From Desulfuromonadaceae bacterium (GTDB taxonomy: Bacteria > Desulfobacterota > Desulfuromonadia > Desulfuromonadales > Geopsychrobacteraceae): a stretch of DNA of 6,867 nucleotides. This document shows, one piece after another, positions 4,677 through 6,867 of this stretch. The notes beneath the pieces are model-generated. The model saw only the letters and a list, made by a program, of their open reading frames with translations, had not been told where the DNA came from and ran no database searches. How positions within the stretch are numbered: the stretch's first letter is position 1; the number at the start of each line of letters is the position of its first letter. The translations under genes were made by a program, and so were the position numbers. Location: NCBI GenBank assembly GCA_030639985.1, contig DAOWKG010000001.1, positions 1-6,867 of the forward strand, given 5' to 3'.

Positions 4677-6793
4677 AACGCTGGCTGATTGCTATTATTT
4701 TATTTTTTGGGATCGGTGCGTTGTCGTTCTGGTTTGGTGGATATTTTACCTCTTATGCCAATTCCAAAGACACCCTGCGGGTCGAGAAACCGGTCATGCA
4801 ATTGCTTTCGGTGGGTGATGAAGCTGTTTTTGAACTGCATGGATCTGGTTTAGATCAAGATGTTTCGGTAAGTATGGTTTTGGATGTCGGCAATAGCGAG
4901 GCTGTCGTCGGATCATTTCCCCTCAATGGTGTCTTTAACGAAAGCTTGTTGTTTAATGATATTCTCTATTTAGCGAGTGCCGATGGGGGGATACAGATAT
5001 TAAATGTTAAAGATCCGTTGCACCCCAAAATACTTGGTGCAAAACTGGTTGGGCGGACGATTATTGATATCTACCGTAATGAAAATTATCTTTTCCTCAG
5101 TCAAGGAAAATTTGGGTTGTCGATTATGCAAATTCAACCCGATGGATTTTTACAACATGTAACGGATATACACATCGGCGACAGAGCCTATAGTAGTAGT
5201 TATTTCGGCGGTTATTTATATATAGCCGCAGGATCGGCAGGTTTGTTTGTTTACGATATCAACCAGCTTGATCAGATTAAACTGGTGCAGGTTGTTAAGC
5301 CGAGTGGGGCCGTTTCTGATCTGGTTATTGCAGGAAAAACCCTCTATCTGGCAGTAGCTGGAAGTGGAGTAGAAGTGTATCACTTAGGTGTTCAGCAATA
5401 TCCTGAGATGATTGGAGAAATGGAGATCTTAGCGCCAATATATGATCTTCTCGTTCACCAGAAACAACTATATGTAGCAACCAAACAGGATTTGTCATTG
5501 TATGACATTGGTACTGCCGGGAATATGAAGTTATTGCGGCAATGGGATTGTTTTGGCTCAGCCAGAAAGTTATTTTCCGGACTTGAGCGTGTTTATGTTG
5601 TTGATAACTTCGTTGGCTTTAGAATTGTTGATGCGGAACAAGAATCCCCTCCAGATTTAATCAATTTGAATATTGATCCTCGAACCATTGCCGTTACAAC
5701 TGACCATATCTTCGTCGGTGGAACAGATAAGGGTTTGATGACTGTTGCAAAACAAGAATTATCCTCACGCCAGAAAATTAAAAAAATTAATACCAGCGGT
5801 AATTCTCGGGATCTTTTTATTGCGGCTGACTGGCTTTACATCGCTGATGCCCATGGTGGGGTTGTGCTGCATGACTTGGTACACGAAGATGCTCCGGTTA
5901 TCCCTATATCGTTACGCCGAGGTGAATCTTTTGCTGCTGGCAAGGGATTTCTTTACGTTGCTAATTCTCTAGCTGGCATAGAAGCTTTTGATATTTCATC
6001 TCCCGGAAGCCCAAAATCAGTGGCTTTGTGGCCAGACTTACCCACCAATCGCTTAGCTCTCGTTGATAACTATTTAGTAACAACGCAGGGTCGACATGGG
6101 ATAAAGCTTATCGATATTGCCGATATCCAGCATCCACTTATCGTTGATCGATTGCCTGATGTTCATGCCCTCGATTTAGTTACCGATGGTAATTATGTAT
6201 ATATTGCCAGCAAAATGGAAGGGTTGCTTATTTATGAAATTACAGCAGATGCTACTTTGCGGCGCCTGAGTAGTTTATTGCCACCATTTCCAATGAGTAA
6301 GTTTGGTATGAATGTCGCTGTTGAGGTGCAATATGGTATCGTTTATGCCATCAATTGGCGCACTGGGTTACAGGTTATAGATGCCCGTAAGCCAACCGAA
6401 CCGGTTATTTTATCTACTCTGGCCATACCAGGAAGTTGCAAAGATTTATTGGTGGATGGCGATAAAGTTTATGTTACCAGTCGTCGTGGAGTAAGTCTTG
6501 TTTCGTTAGCCGACCCTCACAATATGGTTCTATTGAATACACTTTACATGCGGGGGCTATCAAAAGGTATCGCAGTAAATAATGGGCACCTTTATTTGGC
6601 CCATCGACACCGTGGGGTAACTGTCGTTTCGGTTCCTGTTGTTGCCAACCCCCTTAAGGTTATATCGAATGAAAAAATGGTTGTAAAATTTGCATCAGCG
6701 ACTATGGCTGGACGTTACAATTTGCAGATTAACAAAAATGGCAACTCCGTAATTATCGAAGGGGCAGCAGTTTACAAAAAGAAGGCATATTAA
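4673..6793 (+). CDS. Secreted or membrane-anchored LVIVD-repeat beta-propeller protein with split IPT/TIG-like domain
   Basis: A 706-residue protein. A basic MKRW and hydrophobic stretch (4-25) direct it across the inner membrane; SYA-N (27-30) could be a signal peptidase I site, otherwise it stays N-terminally anchored. There is no lipobox cysteine. Residues 98-664 hold 14 units of about 42 residues with the pattern (L/V)Y(L/V/I)A...Gxx(V/L)xD followed by a P-rich turn, matching LVIVD-type propeller repeats; 14 units would make two seven-bladed propellers. Flanking segments 40-86 (VFELHGSGLDQDVSVSMVL) and 660-701 (AGRYNLQINKNG, ending GAAVY) resemble the first and last strands of an IPT/TIG domain. 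No catalytic residues are evident; propellers of this kind usually mediate binding. Translational coupling to the sensor kinase suggests a role in the same periplasmic signalling or surface process, which is inference. A repeat protein of unrelated surface function is the alternative. Confidence 0.88.
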   Translation: MKRWLIAIILFFGIGALSFWFGGYFTSYANSKDTLRVEKPVMQLLSVGDEAVFELHGSGLDQDVSVSMVLDVGNSEAVVGSFPLNGVFNESLLFNDILYLASADGGIQILNVKDPLHPKILGAKLVGRTIIDIYRNENYLFLSQGKFGLSIMQIQPDGFLQHVTDIHIGDRAYSSSYFGGYLYIAAGSAGLFVYDINQLDQIKLVQVVKPSGAVSDLVIAGKTLYLAVAGSGVEVYHLGVQQYPEMIGEMEILAPIYDLLVHQKQLYVATKQDLSLYDIGTAGNMKLLRQWDCFGSARKLFSGLERVYVVDNFVGFRIVDAEQESPPDLINLNIDPRTIAVTTDHIFVGGTDKGLMTVAKQELSSRQKIKKINTSGNSRDLFIAADWLYIADAHGGVVLHDLVHEDAPVIPISLRRGESFAAGKGFLYVANSLAGIEAFDISSPGSPKSVALWPDLPTNRLALVDNYLVTTQGRHGIKLIDIADIQHPLIVDRLPDVHALDLVTDGNYVYIASKMEGLLIYEITADATLRRLSSLLPPFPMSKFGMNVAVEVQYGIVYAINWRTGLQVIDARKPTEPVILSTLAIPGSCKDLLVDGDKVYVTSRRGVSLVSLADPHNMVLLNTLYMRGLSKGIAVNNGHLYLAHRHRGVTVVSVPVVANPLKVISNEKMVVKFASATMAGRYNLQINKNGNSVIIEGAAVYKKKAY
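4964..6664 (+). repeat. Fourteen LVIVD-like beta-propeller units (protein-level repeats)
   Basis: Counting each unit from its (L/V/I)(Y/F/V) strand, they begin near residues 98, 140, 182, 224, 266, 307, 346, 388, 427, 468, 509, 557, 599 and 640. Spacing is 39-42 residues, except 48 between units 11 and 12, where an extra PPFPMSKFG loop is inserted. Clear members are LYLASADGGIQILNVKDP, LYVANSLAGIEAFDISSP and VYAINWRTGLQVIDARKP. Units have diverged too far to show as DNA repeats. Confidence 0.8.
6780..6785 (+). promoter_or_regulatory. Ribosome binding site for the reading frame at the right edge
   Basis: AGAAGG lies 7 bases before the ATG at 6793, within the last codons of the propeller gene. 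It supports the edge frame as a real third gene of the operon. Confidence 0.5.
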
Positions 6794-6867
6794 TGGCACG
6801 ACCAGGACTGAATTTTTACTTAGCCATCTATTTCATTTTAAGCTACCATCGTCTAATTCATTTTGAA
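6793..6867 (+). CDS. N-terminus of an unidentified third operon gene (partial)
   Basis: The propeller stop and this ATG overlap by one base in TAATG, and AGAAGG stands 7 bases upstream, the usual arrangement for coupled translation. The frame stays open for 25 codons to the window edge. It begins MARPGLNFYL and continues with an aromatic, hydrophobic stretch and then a His/Arg-containing segment. This is too short to identify. A response regulator is not suggested by these residues, since the usual early hydrophobic strand followed by an acidic pair is absent. The hydrophobic stretch is short for a membrane segment and not a convincing signal peptide. A chance open frame of this length is possible, but start context and overlap favour a gene. 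Confidence 0.5.
   Translation, partial: MARPGLNFYLAIYFILSYHRLIHFE

Noticed and set aside
5745..5972. 75-codon plus-strand frame with a hydrophobic stretch
   Set aside because: Out of frame within the propeller repeats, which run through it without interruption.
1..6867. CRISPR array, tRNA or rRNA genes, insertion sequences, phage attachment sites
   Set aside because: No regularly spaced DNA repeats, no tRNA-like cloverleaf arms, no rRNA-like segments and no transposase or terminal inverted repeats were seen; nearly all of the window is accounted for by protein genes.

Overview
The window looks like chromosomal DNA of a Gram-negative deltaproteobacterium, most likely of the Desulfuromonadales / Geobacter-Desulfuromonas-Pelobacter group. 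This rests on an outer-membrane OmpA-type porin with thrombospondin type 3 repeats, a protein I recognise from memory as the DUF6178 family typical of that group, and a CHASE8-type sensor histidine kinase. Base composition is moderate and slightly AT-rich, so a lower-GC member of the group fits better than a classic high-GC Geobacter. This placement is inference.

Layout. Positions 1-991 (minus) hold the N-terminal 330 codons of an OmpA-family protein cut off by the left edge: signal peptide, beta-barrel, three 30-residue calcium-binding-type repeats, then the start of the peptidoglycan-binding domain. A 232-bp gap separates it from a 557-residue DUF6178 protein (1224-2897, minus). A 189-bp divergent intergenic region (2898-3086) follows, with a good sigma70-like promoter facing right, overlapped by a 19-bp palindrome and preceded by a 9-bp tandem repeat. 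Rightward from it runs a tightly packed operon: a GTG-started membrane histidine kinase (3087-4676), a secreted or membrane-anchored beta-propeller protein (4673-6793) overlapping it in ATGA, and a third reading frame (from 6793) overlapping in TAATG and open at the right edge.

How the genes may work together. The kinase has an extracytoplasmic sensor domain, HAMP, dimerisation and ATPase domains but no receiver, and no response regulator lies in the window. The co-translated propeller protein should sit on the same periplasmic face as the sensor domain, which makes it a plausible ligand-binding or signal-presenting partner. Its architecture is the most unusual thing here: 14 LVIVD-like units (enough for two seven-bladed propellers) appear to be inserted between two halves of an IPT/TIG-like immunoglobulin-fold domain. 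The two minus-strand genes have no evident functional link to this operon.
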